From: Granulosicoccaceae bacterium
Lineage (GTDB): Bacteria; Pseudomonadota; Gammaproteobacteria; Granulosicoccales; Granulosicoccaceae
Direction of reading: 5' to 3'
Assembly (NCBI GenBank): GCA_020629835.1
Contig: JAHDCO010000011.1
Location: 1 to 64,000 of the forward strand
Length of the DNA stretch: 64,000 bases
Shown here one piece after another: positions 31,194 through 43,570 of the stretch. Positions within the stretch are counted from its first letter, which is position 1. Each line of letters opens with the position of its first letter. The translations under genes were made by a program, and so were the position numbers. Below the pieces are notes generated by a model. The model did no database searches. It saw only the letters and a program-made list of their open reading frames with translations, and was not told where the DNA came from.

Positions 31194-32578
31194 TCGTACT
31201 GCTCCCGATAACGCCTGACCACATACAGCGCGATCACATTTAACACCAAGGTAATTACGAACAACATCAAACCTAACGCGAACGCGGCTAACGTCTTGGT
31301 GCTGTCAAACTCCTGGTCACCCGTTAACAACGTGACGATCTGCACCGTGACGGTAGTAACCGCTTCTAAAGGATTCGCGGTTAAATTGGCGGCAAGCCCT
31401 GCGGCCATTACCACGATCATGGTTTCACCAATCGCTCTTGAAACCGCTAACAGTATGCCGCCAACAATGCCGGGTAGTGCCGCGGGGATAACGACTTTAC
31501 GAATGGTTTCAGAATGCGTAGCGCCTAATCCAAACGATCCATCTCGCATGCTTTGCGGTACGGCAGTGATGACATCATCGGATAACGAGGATACGAACGG
31601 GATGATCATGATGCCCATGACCAGCCCTGCCGCCAGTGCGCTTTCTGAAGCGACAGACAAGCCAACCGCTGATCCGATATCTTTGATCAAAGGAGCAACC
31701 GTGAGCGCAGCGAACACCCCGTACACGACGGTCGGTATGCCCGCTAGCATCTCTAATAACGGCTTCACTATTGCTCGTACACGAGGTGTTGCGTATTCAG
31801 CTAAGTAGATGGCCGACATCAAGCCGAAGGGTACAGCCACCAACATGGCAATAAACGATATGAGTAGGGTACCGGTAAACAGCGGTATGGCCCCGAACGC
31901 ACCGGTTGAGCCTACCTGGTCAGCGCGGATAGCGGTTTGCGGGCTCCAGTTCAAACCGGTGACAAAGTCGATGAGATTAACCTGACTGAAGAACCTCAGA
32001 GATTCAAACAGCACCGAGAGCACAATCCCGACGGTAGTCAGTATGGCAATCGTTGCCGATATAAACAGGAACGATCGAACCACGCTCTCGACACGGTGAC
32101 GCGCGGTCATGTCAGGTGTAATTCGTTTCAGCGCAAACACACCGAGCGCTATCACTGTGCATAGCACCAGGACAAACAAGCCCAGCATGGCGGAGTTTTG
32201 CAAGGAGGCCAATCGCGTGGCAGTTGCTTGCTTGACCGGATCGGTCAAGGACGCGATGTTGTTCGAATCTACCGCGTTGTTGATTTCATTGCGGTATAGG
32301 GCAACGGATTTCTCGCCCAGTTCATGAACTGAATCCGGGATACTGCTGGCCAGCATGCTATCGATAACGGTGGGCTCGAACAGCTTCCAACCCACAATGA
32401 TGGCTAGTGCGGGTAAGGCGCACCAAACAGCGACATAGGCACCGTAGTGCGAGGGCAGGGAATGCATGCCCTGCAGGCCGCCACTCGTCTTCGCAACCGC
32501 AAACGCTTTTTGGCGACCAAACACAAAATACAGAAAAGTCAGCAACAGCGTGACGAGGATGAGATTGGTAACTGACAT
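31190..32578 (-). CDS. pstC: Phosphate ABC transporter permease PstC
   Basis: IYLAEYATPRVRAIVKPLLEMLAGIPTVVYGVFA, SFGLGATHSETIRKVVIPAALPGIVGGILLAVSRAIGETM; operon context. Confidence 0.95.
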   Translation of the reverse strand: MSVTNLILVTLLLTFLYFVFGRQKAFAVAKTSGGLQGMHSLPSHYGAYVAVWCALPALAIIVGWKLFEPTVIDSMLASSIPDSVHELGEKSVALYRNEINNAVDSNNIASLTDPVKQATATRLASLQNSAMLGLFVLVLCTVIALGVFALKRITPDMTARHRVESVVRSFLFISATIAILTTVGIVLSVLFESLRFFSQVNLIDFVTGLNWSPQTAIRADQVGSTGAFGAIPLFTGTLLISFIAMLVAVPFGLMSAIYLAEYATPRVRAIVKPLLEMLAGIPTVVYGVFAALTVAPLIKDIGSAVGLSVASESALAAGLVMGIMIIPFVSSLSDDVITAVPQSMRDGSFGLGATHSETIRKVVIPAALPGIVGGILLAVSRAIGETMIVVMAAGLAANLTANPLEAVTTVTVQIVTLLTGDQEFDSTKTLAAFALGLMLFVITLVLNVIALYVVRRYREQYE

Positions 32579-32641
32579 AGGCTAATGGGCGCGAGAAACA
32601 GTGCTGCTCAACTATACCGATCCAACAGCAAATAATGTAAA

Positions 32642-32672
32642 AGCCGGCCAGAGTTTTAAACCCTGACCGGCT
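32642..32672 (-). terminator. Stem-loop between pstS and pstC (possible attenuator)
   Basis: Minus strand AGCCGGTCAG-GGTTTAAAACT-CTGGCCGGCT followed by TTTT. Confidence 0.6.
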
Positions 32673-32737
32673 GAGTTGAACACAAGTTGATCCACCGAGG
32701 TTGCGCCTATGGTGGATCTATTGTTGTGTCAAAACCT

Positions 32738-33772
32738 TTAGTTGATACCCGCTAAGGTTGTCATCGCGTTGACCGCTGCAGCCGCTTCAACACGAGCTTC
32801 CTCGCCCAGTGGAATCATGCCTTTGTCGGCGAGGTAACCGTCATCACCCCAGGTTCTCTCTGCAGTGAATTCAGCGACGTACTCGGCGATGCCAGGTACC
32901 GTTCCAACGTGCTGCTTCTTAACGTAGAAGTACAAAGGACGTGAAATGGGGTAATCGCCATCAGCGATCGCATCGAATTCTGCCGCGACACCGTCAACCA
33001 TTGAGCTTTGCACCAAATCGCTGTTCTGCTCCAGGAAGCTGTATCCGAAGATGCCCAGTGCGTCAGGATTTGCTTGTAGCTTTTGAACGATTAAGTTGTC
33101 ATTCTCACCGGCTTCAACGTAGCGACCGTCTTCACGCATGGTGTGGCAAGCGGCCTGGAAGTCTTTCTTTTCCATCGAATCGATGAAACCGAAGGTGCTG
33201 CAACCGCCTTCCATAGCAAGCTCTGCGAACGCATCACGTGTACCGGATGTTGGCGGTGGGCCCAGCACTTCAATTTCAATTGCAGGCAGCTCTGGGTTGA
33301 CTTCTGACCACATGGAGTACGGGTTAGCAACCAACGTTTCACTGCCATCCGGGTTAGGAACGTCTTTAGCCAATGCTAAGTAGATGTCAGTCAGCGACAC
33401 ATCCATCTGCTGCGCTTCAACCGAGTTTGCGAAGGCGATGCCGTCGAAACCGATCAACACTTCAACAACGTCAGTAACACCATTTTCCTGACACATCTCG
33501 AATTCACTCGCTTTCATACGGCGAGAAGAGTTGGTGATATCAGGTGTGTCTACACCGATGCCGGTGCAAAATAATTTCATGCCACCACCTGAACCCGTGG
33601 ATTCAATGGTAGGCGTTGAGAAATCGGTGCTTTTTCCGAACTTTTCAGCAACGACAGTTGCGAACGGAAAAACCGTTGAGCTACCAACAATGCTGATGTA
33701 GTCACGAGCTTGAGCCGCTTGTGACACAGTCAGTGCCAGTACAGACGCAGTTAACAAAATACGCTTAGACAT
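32738..33772 (-). CDS. pstS: Phosphate ABC transporter substrate-binding protein
   Basis: Signal peptide, IVGSSTVFPFATVVAE, STGSGGGMKLFC; operon context. Confidence 0.95.
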   Translation of the reverse strand: MSKRILLTASVLALTVSQAAQARDYISIVGSSTVFPFATVVAEKFGKSTDFSTPTIESTGSGGGMKLFCTGIGVDTPDITNSSRRMKASEFEMCQENGVTDVVEVLIGFDGIAFANSVEAQQMDVSLTDIYLALAKDVPNPDGSETLVANPYSMWSEVNPELPAIEIEVLGPPPTSGTRDAFAELAMEGGCSTFGFIDSMEKKDFQAACHTMREDGRYVEAGENDNLIVQKLQANPDALGIFGYSFLEQNSDLVQSSMVDGVAAEFDAIADGDYPISRPLYFYVKKQHVGTVPGIAEYVAEFTAERTWGDDGYLADKGMIPLGEEARVEAAAAVNAMTTLAGIN

Positions 33773-33824
33773 GTAGGAAAAATCCGTAGTGATTGATTAC
33801 GTGGGCGCATTATCGGAGCCGAAT

Positions 33825-33841
33825 ATGACACGAACGTTACA
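33825..33841 (-). promoter_or_regulatory. Candidate Pho box upstream of pstS
   Basis: Minus strand TGTAAC-GTTCG-TGTCAT: two hexamers with 11-bp period, about 53 bp upstream of the pstS start. Confidence 0.6.
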
Positions 33842-33884
33842 CAACGAACCTTTTCTTCCAAGCGTTGAATTTACGTGAGGCGCT

Positions 33885-35252
33885 TCAGAAACTGACAGCT
33901 TCTTTGCTCAAAAATTCAACACGTTGCGGTGGGAAACGCACGGTGAAAACAGAGCCTTCACCGGGTACGCTGTCAATAAGCAGAAGCCCACCATGACGTT
34001 GTGCGATATGTTTCACAATCGCTAAGCCCAAACCGGTGCCTCCGCTTTCCCGGGCTCTGGCTCGGTCCACGCGATAAAACCGTTCACTGAGTCGCGGTAA
34101 ATGCCGTGCTTCAATGCCAATGCCGTTATCACTCACCGATAGATACCCACCTGCGAGCTCAACGCCGGCTGCACCGGCGCCCAGATTGGCCGTATCGTCA
34201 AACAACGATTCCTGTTGCCACACCACCGTGATAACCGCGCCTTCGCCTGAATATTTAACCGCGTTTTGCAACAGGTTCTGCACCACGCTGTAGAGGTCGT
34301 CGTAATGACCTCGCAAGGCGAGTGTTTCGTCCACATGCAATTGCCAATCGTGCGGCTGAATGGCCGTTTTACTGAGGTCGGTAACCAAATTCTGGATAAG
34401 CTCCGACATATTCACCAGCTCACCGTCGTTCGGGTCGAGTGGGTTGCTTTCCAATCGGGACAGTTGCAGCAGTTTTTCGACGATGTGCATCATGCGATCG
34501 CTTTGTTCGTCGATTTTCGTTAACGAGTTTTTGTGCGAGGCGCTCAGCGTGGGGTCGTCGAGCAAAATTTCTGTGTAACCGTGTATGACCGTCAGCGGCG
34601 TTCGAAGCTCGTGGCTGACGTCATCCACAAAGTCTTTACGCATTTCCCTAAGTCGGATGCGTTGGGTGACATCGCGCGCCACCAGCACACTCATGCCTCG
34701 CCCGGAAGGTACTCGGCGAAACGCCAGCATGAGCTTGGGATCTTTAGGCGCGGTCAATTCGATCTCCGCGCCTGAGTCATTGGCTTGAAGGAAGGCCAAA
34801 AAATCTGGGTCGCGAATCAAGTTGTCGATTCGATTGCCACGATCCCGTTCACTGTGAATATCCAAGAGCTTTCTGGCGGCGACGTTGGCCCAGCGAATAA
34901 CGTTGTTTTTGTCGATAACCACCGTGGCATCGGGCAGCTCAGACGCTAAGTTATTAAATTGGGCAAGCGTGCGCTTGTAGCGATTCTTTTGCTTACGGCT
35001 GTAGGTTTTTTCGCGGTGCGTCAGCCGAACAATATCGTCCATCAGGCCAACGGTAGGGGGCGCCGATCGTTTCGCGCCGCCGTCTTCTAACCAGCTGACG
35101 ATTTTGGCGATTCGGGCGAGTAGCCAGGCAATGTAGACCACAGCGCTCAACAGCAGAATCTGTAACGGATAACCCAGCAACCAACCCGCTGCACCGACAA
35201 GCAGGGCACCGGTAATCAGCCACCAAATTTCTTCGCGCCAGGAATCAGGCAT
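33885..35252 (-). CDS. phoR: Phosphate regulon sensor histidine kinase PhoR
   Basis: PAS region, H-box DVSHELRTPLTVIHGYTEIL, N/G boxes; adjacent to phoB. Confidence 0.94.
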   Translation of the reverse strand: MPDSWREEIWWLITGALLVGAAGWLLGYPLQILLLSAVVYIAWLLARIAKIVSWLEDGGAKRSAPPTVGLMDDIVRLTHREKTYSRKQKNRYKRTLAQFNNLASELPDATVVIDKNNVIRWANVAARKLLDIHSERDRGNRIDNLIRDPDFLAFLQANDSGAEIELTAPKDPKLMLAFRRVPSGRGMSVLVARDVTQRIRLREMRKDFVDDVSHELRTPLTVIHGYTEILLDDPTLSASHKNSLTKIDEQSDRMMHIVEKLLQLSRLESNPLDPNDGELVNMSELIQNLVTDLSKTAIQPHDWQLHVDETLALRGHYDDLYSVVQNLLQNAVKYSGEGAVITVVWQQESLFDDTANLGAGAAGVELAGGYLSVSDNGIGIEARHLPRLSERFYRVDRARARESGGTGLGLAIVKHIAQRHGGLLLIDSVPGEGSVFTVRFPPQRVEFLSKEAVSF

Positions 35253-35311
35253 GCGATCGGAGCACCCACTAAAGACCGCGACATGATAACGAAGTTGTAA
35301 GCTGGAAGGTG

Positions 35312-36001
35312 TTAGACCTTCGGCATTCTGTAGCCCGCGCCGCGCACAGTTTCGATGGCATTTTCCAAGTCAGCAGATTTCAACGCCTTGCGCAGCCGCA
35401 GGATATGCACGTCAACGGTCCGTTCCTCAACGAAGGTGCCTGGCCCCCAGACGCTGTCCAGTAGCTGAGCTCGGCTGTAGACCCGATCAACATTGGACAT
35501 AAAATGCCGAAGTAGCTTGAATTCGGTGTGATTCATTTCCACAACCGTGTCGTCAACCATGACTCGGTGCGATTGCGGGCTGAGGGAGAGAGACCCATTG
35601 CGCAGCGGCTTGTCGGTATCAGCTTTCACCGTCCGGCGCAGTAATGCCCGAATACGACTTTGCACTTCGCGCGGTGAAAAGGGTTTGGTGATGTAGTCGT
35701 CAGCGCCGGCGTCCAGGCCTGAAGTGATATCGGTTTCGCTGGTTCGGGCCGTCACCATAATGATGGCCATGTCTCTCAGTTGCTCGTCTTTGCGGATGGT
35801 TCTGACTAACTCTAATCCGCTGCCGCCGGGCAACATCCAATCCACTAACGCAAGGTCAACCTCGTGTTGTGTGAGGGCTGCCCGGGCTGCCAGGCTGCTG
35901 GAGACAACCAGCGGGTTGTAGCCGGCTTGTGTCAAGCTCAGGCTAAGCATGTCTGCAATAGCCGACTCGTCTTCCACGATAAGTACGTTGGATTCGCTCA
36001 T
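35312..36001 (-). CDS. phoB: Phosphate regulon response regulator PhoB
   Basis: Receiver MSESNVLIVEDESAIADML..., OmpR wHTH FVEERTVDVHILRLRKAL; start chosen at 36001. Confidence 0.94.
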   Translation of the reverse strand: MSESNVLIVEDESAIADMLSLSLTQAGYNPLVVSSSLAARAALTQHEVDLALVDWMLPGGSGLELVRTIRKDEQLRDMAIIMVTARTSETDITSGLDAGADDYITKPFSPREVQSRIRALLRRTVKADTDKPLRNGSLSLSPQSHRVMVDDTVVEMNHTEFKLLRHFMSNVDRVYSRAQLLDSVWGPGTFVEERTVDVHILRLRKALKSADLENAIETVRGAGYRMPKV

Positions 36002-36097
36002 AATCTTTTTGAAACAATATCTGTTGCGTAGAAATTGGGTTATCGCGTCAGAATCGGTTGCGTGAAAATAAGTAAGCAGACACAATATACCTTCAAT

Positions 36098-36212
36098 GGT
36101 GCTTTGCATCGGCGTTCTCGCGACGAGAAACTGTTAACCCCGTCAGGCCCGGAAGGGAGCAGCGGCAGCAGTGGAATCGGGTGCCGGGTTATTGCTGGTG
36201 TGAAGCGCCTTC
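36098..36212 (+). ncRNA. ffs: Bacterial small SRP RNA (4.5S RNA)
   Basis: Conserved apical core GTCAGGCCCGGAAGGGAGCAGCGGCAGCAG, closing stem GGTGCTT/GAAGCGCC, position just upstream of dnaX. Confidence 0.92.
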
Positions 36213-36238
36213 CCCCATTTCTCTAGTCGATCCAATCG

Positions 36239-38401
36239 ATGAGCTACCAAGTCCTAGCGCGAAAGTGGCGGCCGCAGCGATTCGGCGACATGATCGGGCA
36301 AGAGCATGTACTCAAAGCTCTGGTCAACGCGCTAAACACTGACCGGCTGCACCATGCCTACCTGTTTACGGGCATGCGTGGTGTGGGCAAAACCACCATT
36401 GCGCGTATTTTTGCCAAGTGCCTTAACTGTGAGCGCGCGGACGGTGTTACGTCCGAGCCGTGTGGTGAGTGCGCCACCTGCAAAGATATTGAAGCCGGGC
36501 GCTTTTTTGATTTGATCGAAGTGGATGCGGCCTCGCGAACCAAGGTGGACGAGACGCGCGAGTTGTTAGAGAACGTACCTTACGCACCCACGTCTGGGCG
36601 ATTCAAGGTGTACCTGATTGATGAGGTACACATGTTCTCTACACACAGTTTCAATGCGTTATTGAAAACCTTGGAAGAACCTCCGGAGCACGTTAAGTTT
36701 CTGCTGGCAACCACCGACCCGCAGAAAGTGCCGGTAACGGTTTTGTCGCGCTGCTTACAATTTAATTTAAAGCGCATGGTGCCGGCACGCTTAGCTGACT
36801 ATCTGGAGAAAATTCTGGATGAAGAATCGATAACGCATGAGCGCGGGGCGTTGGACCTGATCGCCCGGGCGGCCGATGGCAGCGTGCGCGATTCATTGAG
36901 CTTGGTGGAGCAAGCTGCCGCCTACGGCGAAGGCGCGGTGCGGGTGCTGGATGTCGAATCAATGCTGGGTCGGGTGTCGGTGGCCCGCTTGCTGGCGGTT
37001 CTCGAAGCGCTGGCTGATGCGGATACGTCGACCGTTTTTTCCCGAGTCAATGAGCTCGCGCAGTACGCGCCGGACTACCATGAATTGCTGGGTGAATTAC
37101 TTAGCTTAATCCATCGAATTGCGTTGCTGCAGTCCGTGCCTGAAAGCGTGGAATCGGATGCCACCGAGCGCGATACCCTAGAGGCGTTGGCAGCTCGCGT
37201 CACCGCAGAAGAAACTCAGCTGTGGTACCAGATAGGCATGCACGCCAGACGGGATATGCCGTTTGCCCCTGATCCTCGCGAAGCGTTTGATATGGCGATG
37301 CTGCGTATGTTGGCGTTCAAGCCTCAAGGGCCGTCCGGCAACGGTGGCGGTGCGCTTGCACCCGCGCTTGCACCCGCACCTGTCGTAACGCAAACGACCC
37401 CACAGGCCAAAAACGGTGGCGTGGCAGCTGCGGGTACATCAAGTAGTGCAAACACACCCACCAGCGCTATGGATGCATCAAACGTTGCAAAGACCCGCGC
37501 TGATGCTGCGGCTGAACCACTGGATGTGAAACAGGCGGCTGCCCCGTCTTCGCTGTCAAGCAATGAGGTAACGCCCGCTCCGGTTGCTGTCGCACCCCAA
37601 TCGCAACCCAACCCGCAACCTGACTCGCAACCTGACTCGCAAGCCGACCCGCAAAATGAGTCCGCCGCCCCTTCCGCGACAGCGAGCCTGAGTTCAGTCG
37701 AAGATCGCATGGCGCAGCTGGATGCGGCCCTCGGGCGAGCGCCAAAAAAAAAAGTAACGACTGAGCAGCCTCAGCCAGCGCAGAGCCACCGTGTTGAACA
37801 ACCGAACATTGAGCCTGTCAGCCATTCTCACGTCGACAAAAAACAAGCCGCCCCAGTTGACGATGCAGGTGATGATGCGGGCAGTGCAATGTCTCATTCA
37901 ACAGCGAGCGCTGCACCGAGTACACCGCTCAGTACACCGCCCAGCACACCACCTAGTACTCCTGAAGAGACTGTCTTAGAACTTACCAATGATCAGTGGC
38001 CCAGTATCATCCGTAAAACCGAGTTGTCCGGGCTAACCTTACAGCTAGCCATGAACTCAGCGGTGAAATCTTATGAAGCGGGCGTGCTCAGCATTGAATT
38101 GCCGATGGCTGCGCAGCATTTGCAAAAACCTGCCACGATTCAGGCATTGGGTGAGCAGCTAAGCGCGGTGATGGGCGAAACCTTGAAAGTTAAGGTGTCG
38201 GCAACCAAGTCACCCATCGTGACGCCCACGCTTCTTGCGGAGCAAGCGGCACAGGAAGCGCAGAAACAGGCTGAACGATCGATTGAAAACGACCCGCTTC
38301 TGGCTGAATTACTCAACCGGGTGGATGGCGAAGTAACGAAAAACAGTGTTCGACCGGTCAACAAGCCTGTGGAACTAACCAGTGATAACGGAGAGACTTA
38401 A
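36239..38401 (+). CDS. dnaX: DNA polymerase III subunit gamma/tau
   Basis: [22 protein letters not shown], four-Cys zinc module, [41 protein letters not shown]. Confidence 0.97.
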   Translation: MSYQVLARKWRPQRFGDMIGQEHVLKALVNALNTDRLHHAYLFTGMRGVGKTTIARIFAKCLNCERADGVTSEPCGECATCKDIEAGRFFDLIEVDAASRTKVDETRELLENVPYAPTSGRFKVYLIDEVHMFSTHSFNALLKTLEEPPEHVKFLLATTDPQKVPVTVLSRCLQFNLKRMVPARLADYLEKILDEESITHERGALDLIARAADGSVRDSLSLVEQAAAYGEGAVRVLDVESMLGRVSVARLLAVLEALADADTSTVFSRVNELAQYAPDYHELLGELLSLIHRIALLQSVPESVESDATERDTLEALAARVTAEETQLWYQIGMHARRDMPFAPDPREAFDMAMLRMLAFKPQGPSGNGGGALAPALAPAPVVTQTTPQAKNGGVAAAGTSSSANTPTSAMDASNVAKTRADAAAEPLDVKQAAAPSSLSSNEVTPAPVAVAPQSQPNPQPDSQPDSQADPQNESAAPSATASLSSVEDRMAQLDAALGRAPKKKVTTEQPQPAQSHRVEQPNIEPVSHSHVDKKQAAPVDDAGDDAGSAMSHSTASAAPSTPLSTPPSTPPSTPEETVLELTNDQWPSIIRKTELSGLTLQLAMNSAVKSYEAGVLSIELPMAAQHLQKPATIQALGEQLSAVMGETLKVKVSATKSPIVTPTLLAEQAAQEAQKQAERSIENDPLLAELLNRVDGEVTKNSVRPVNKPVELTSDNGET

Positions 38402-38724
38402 TGAAAGGTGCCATGGGCAACTTAATGAAGCAAGCGCAGCAGATGCAGGAAGATATGCAAAAAGCGCAAGCGGAAATTGCGGCGATGGAAGTGGAAGGTA
38501 AGGCCGGTGGCGGGTTAGTCACGGTTACCATGACCGGCTCACACGAGTGCCGCCGTGTACAAATTGACGACTCCTTAGTCGGTGATGACAAGGATATGTT
38601 GGAAGATCTCGTGGCTGCCGCCATAAACGATGCGTCAAAGAAAGTTACTGCCACTACCCAAGAGAAGATGGGCAGCTTAACCGCGGGTATGAATTTACCT
38701 GGCGGAATGAAACTGCCGTTCTGA
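38401..38724 (+). CDS. ybaB: YbaB/EbfC nucleoid-associated protein
   Basis: [19 protein letters not shown]..., [18 protein letters not shown]; dnaX-ybaB-recR order. Confidence 0.95.
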   Translation: MKGAMGNLMKQAQQMQEDMQKAQAEIAAMEVEGKAGGGLVTVTMTGSHECRRVQIDDSLVGDDKDMLEDLVAAAINDASKKVTATTQEKMGSLTAGMNLPGGMKLPF

Positions 38725-38737
38725 TGAGATGTCGTGC

Positions 38738-39334
38738 ATGAGCAGCGCACTGCTGGATGAGCTGATTGAAGGGCTTCGATGCCTTCCAGGTGTCGGACCG
38801 AAGTCTGCACAGCGGATGGCGCTGCACTTGCTGCAACGTGATCGGGTAGGTGCAAAGCATCTTGGCAGCTTGCTTGTTCAGGCCATGGATACGGTACAGC
38901 ACTGCGGGCAATGTCGAATCTTCACCGAAAGTCCACTTTGCCGGTGGTGCTCAGACCCCACCAGAAACGCTGGTCATGTATGCGTTGTGGAAAGTCCGGC
39001 AGATGTTCTGGCCATCGATAAAGCGGCTGATTACCGCGGCCGATTTTTCTTATTGCTGGGTCACCTTTCTCCACTGGACGGCGTTGGCCCCAAAGACCTC
39101 GGCATGGATCTACTCGAGCAGCAGCTGGCCAACGGCAGCATCGAGGAGCTGACGCTGGCTATCAACCCCACGCTGGAAGGCCAGGTGACCGCTCGTTACA
39201 TTATTGATTTAGCCAACAAATACACGGTGCCGGTGCTGCAGATCGCTCGCGGTGTGCCGCTCGGCAGTGAACTCGAATTCGCCGACAGCACCACCTTATC
39301 GGTGGCCTTTGCCGAACGCTCGCGGCTGAATTAA
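38738..39334 (+). CDS. recR: Recombination mediator RecR
   Basis: LPGVGPKSAQRMALHLL, four-Cys zinc finger, Toprim VCVVESPADVLAIDK. Confidence 0.96.
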   Translation: MSSALLDELIEGLRCLPGVGPKSAQRMALHLLQRDRVGAKHLGSLLVQAMDTVQHCGQCRIFTESPLCRWCSDPTRNAGHVCVVESPADVLAIDKAADYRGRFFLLLGHLSPLDGVGPKDLGMDLLEQQLANGSIEELTLAINPTLEGQVTARYIIDLANKYTVPVLQIARGVPLGSELEFADSTTLSVAFAERSRLN

Positions 39335-40287
39335 GCGCACACCATTTCGTCGTGCTCCCAGCGGTGAATGCGCACAGGCGCATCGTCGCTGAGTTGATCG
39401 CGTGTGTCTTCCCACATTTGCCGCCAGACATGTGCACTACGAAGCTCTGTCTCTGGCGCACTGCGACTGCGTGCGACAAATGATGGAAAAAACGTGCGAC
39501 CTGTGGAGTCCCCGGTCACGTTGTACCGTAAATCAAAGCTCCAACGCACTTCGTCGGACGTGTTGTCCAACGAGCGATGAATGGTGTGAGGATGAAACAA
39601 AATAGCGCCACCGGCGGGGATCGGCAGGGCAACTGCCTGAGATTCATCGAATTCTGAGTCTGGAATTCGCAGCTGTCCGGCGGATGGGCAGTGCGCCAGC
39701 ATGTCGTTTTTATGGCTTCCGGGGATGACTTGTAAGCACCCGTTACGCTCGGTGGCATCGGTCACAGCCAGCCAAACGGTGATCATGCGCGACTCATCGG
39801 CATCCTCCAGTGTGACGCCGCGATCCTGATGCCACTCGGTGCGAACGATATGAGGCCGGCTCTCACTGCCGGCTAAGTCTTTGCGGGGTGGCTTAAGACG
39901 CACGTGCTGAATGGGGTTTGAGGTGAGCTCTGGCCCAAGCAGGCTTTCAATTTTGTCCAGCAACGGCTCATAGGTCATTAGGCTGAACACCGCCGGGCCG
40001 GCGTGAAATGGGGTGTGTGACTGAATAGCGCCTGGTGGTAGAGAGATGTCCAGGGGCTGGAAGTAGTCCAGTCCGGCATCGACGGCCGATGACACCATTT
40101 GGTGGAAGTCGCCGCTGGCCGCTGCCAAGGGGATACGCTTATCGTGGGCCCAACGGCGGCATAGAGTGCGCAGTTTGTCGGTGTATTCGGCACGGATGGG
40201 GTCTAGTACCGTTTGATCGTCCACCAACTGTTCAATGACTAGGTACCCATCGCGATTAAAATCGCTTATTTGCTGTTGCGTCAACAT
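39331..40287 (-). CDS. Phytanoyl-CoA dioxygenase family protein
   Basis: EWHQDRGVT (HxD), LQVIPGSHKND, GGAILFHPHTIHRSLDN motifs. Confidence 0.88.
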   Translation of the reverse strand: MLTQQQISDFNRDGYLVIEQLVDDQTVLDPIRAEYTDKLRTLCRRWAHDKRIPLAAASGDFHQMVSSAVDAGLDYFQPLDISLPPGAIQSHTPFHAGPAVFSLMTYEPLLDKIESLLGPELTSNPIQHVRLKPPRKDLAGSESRPHIVRTEWHQDRGVTLEDADESRMITVWLAVTDATERNGCLQVIPGSHKNDMLAHCPSAGQLRIPDSEFDESQAVALPIPAGGAILFHPHTIHRSLDNTSDEVRWSFDLRYNVTGDSTGRTFFPSFVARSRSAPETELRSAHVWRQMWEDTRDQLSDDAPVRIHRWEHDEMVCA

Positions 40288-40395
40288 CTTAGAGCCTCCC
40301 CCATTATTTTTTAGATTTTCTACAGCACCCCAGACAATAACTTGTGCCGGTGCATTTCGCTACCCTTTAAGTTTCCATTGATACGATGGAGGGCT

Positions 40396-41220
40396 ATGTC
40401 TGGACATCTCCCATTGCGCTTCACTCTGCTTGGAACCGGGTCGTCCGGTGGCGTACCGAGAGTGACAGGCGATTGGGGCGCTTGTGATCCAAATGAGCCC
40501 AAAAACCGCCGTAGGCGGTGTTCTGCGCTGGTCGAGCGATTTGATGCGACAGGCAAGCAGGCCACGACGGTACTAATTGATACTGGGGCAGACTGTCGCG
40601 AGCAACTGCTTTCTGCCAATGTGCACTCGTTAGATGGTGTGCTAATTACCCACCCGCATGCGGATCATATTTTCGGCATGGACGATCTGCGGCAAATGGC
40701 GCTCACGCTTCGAAGGCCCATTGATGTGTTCATGGACGACAACACGCGACAAACGGTGATGGGCGGATTCCACTACTGCTTCAACCAGGCAGAAGGTTCA
40801 AGTTACCCGAGCTTTTGCGTGGCAAAACCTATCGTTCACACTGAATCGGTTGATGTGGATGGCCCTGCAGGGCCTCTAAGATTTCGACCGTTTTCGGTGG
40901 AACACGGGGACATCCACGCGCTGGGTTTTCGAATTGGCGATATTGCTTACGTGCCGGATATGAAGCGCCTGTCAAATGAACACAGCGAGCGTGTGTTGGC
41001 CGGGGTCGATACGCTGGTCGTGGACGCGTTACGGCGCAAACCCCATCCAAGTCACATGCACCTGGAAGACACGCTGGACTTCATCAGCCGGCTGAACCCC
41101 AGACGTGCGGTACTGACCAATATGTATTGTGATTTGGACTACGACACTTTGTGTGGCGAATTACCTGATGGTGTCGAACCCGGTTACGACGGCATGGTGA
41201 TCGATTCCCTGATGGCTTAA
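40396..41220 (+). CDS. MBL-fold metallo-hydrolase (PhnP-like)
   Basis: LLGTGSSGGVPRVTGDWGACDP, THPHADHIFGMDDLR, HPSHMHLEDTLDFI; start moved to MSGHLP. Confidence 0.87.
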   Translation: MSGHLPLRFTLLGTGSSGGVPRVTGDWGACDPNEPKNRRRRCSALVERFDATGKQATTVLIDTGADCREQLLSANVHSLDGVLITHPHADHIFGMDDLRQMALTLRRPIDVFMDDNTRQTVMGGFHYCFNQAEGSSYPSFCVAKPIVHTESVDVDGPAGPLRFRPFSVEHGDIHALGFRIGDIAYVPDMKRLSNEHSERVLAGVDTLVVDALRRKPHPSHMHLEDTLDFISRLNPRRAVLTNMYCDLDYDTLCGELPDGVEPGYDGMVIDSLMA

Positions 41221-41267
41221 AGACTCAAAACACGTTTTCGCGTTCTTACATCAACAAACAACACTGA

Positions 41268-43520
<2,253 letters not shown>

Positions 43521-43535
43521 CGCCGGCAACGACGT

Positions 43536-43570
43536 GCGAGCACGTGTTTAAATTTTAAACACGTGCTCGC
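43536..43570. terminator. Perfect inverted repeat between convergent icd and orn
   Basis: GCGAGCACGTGTTTAAA-t-TTTAAACACGTGCTCGC, 17-nt arms, 1-nt centre; no long U-tract. Confidence 0.55.

Noticed and set aside
36035-36226. 63-aa plus-strand ORF
   Set aside because: Overlaps the SRP RNA gene; no coding support.
37324-37710. 128-aa minus-strand ORF rich in Gly/Ala/Cys
   Set aside because: Antisense shadow of the low-complexity dnaX linker.
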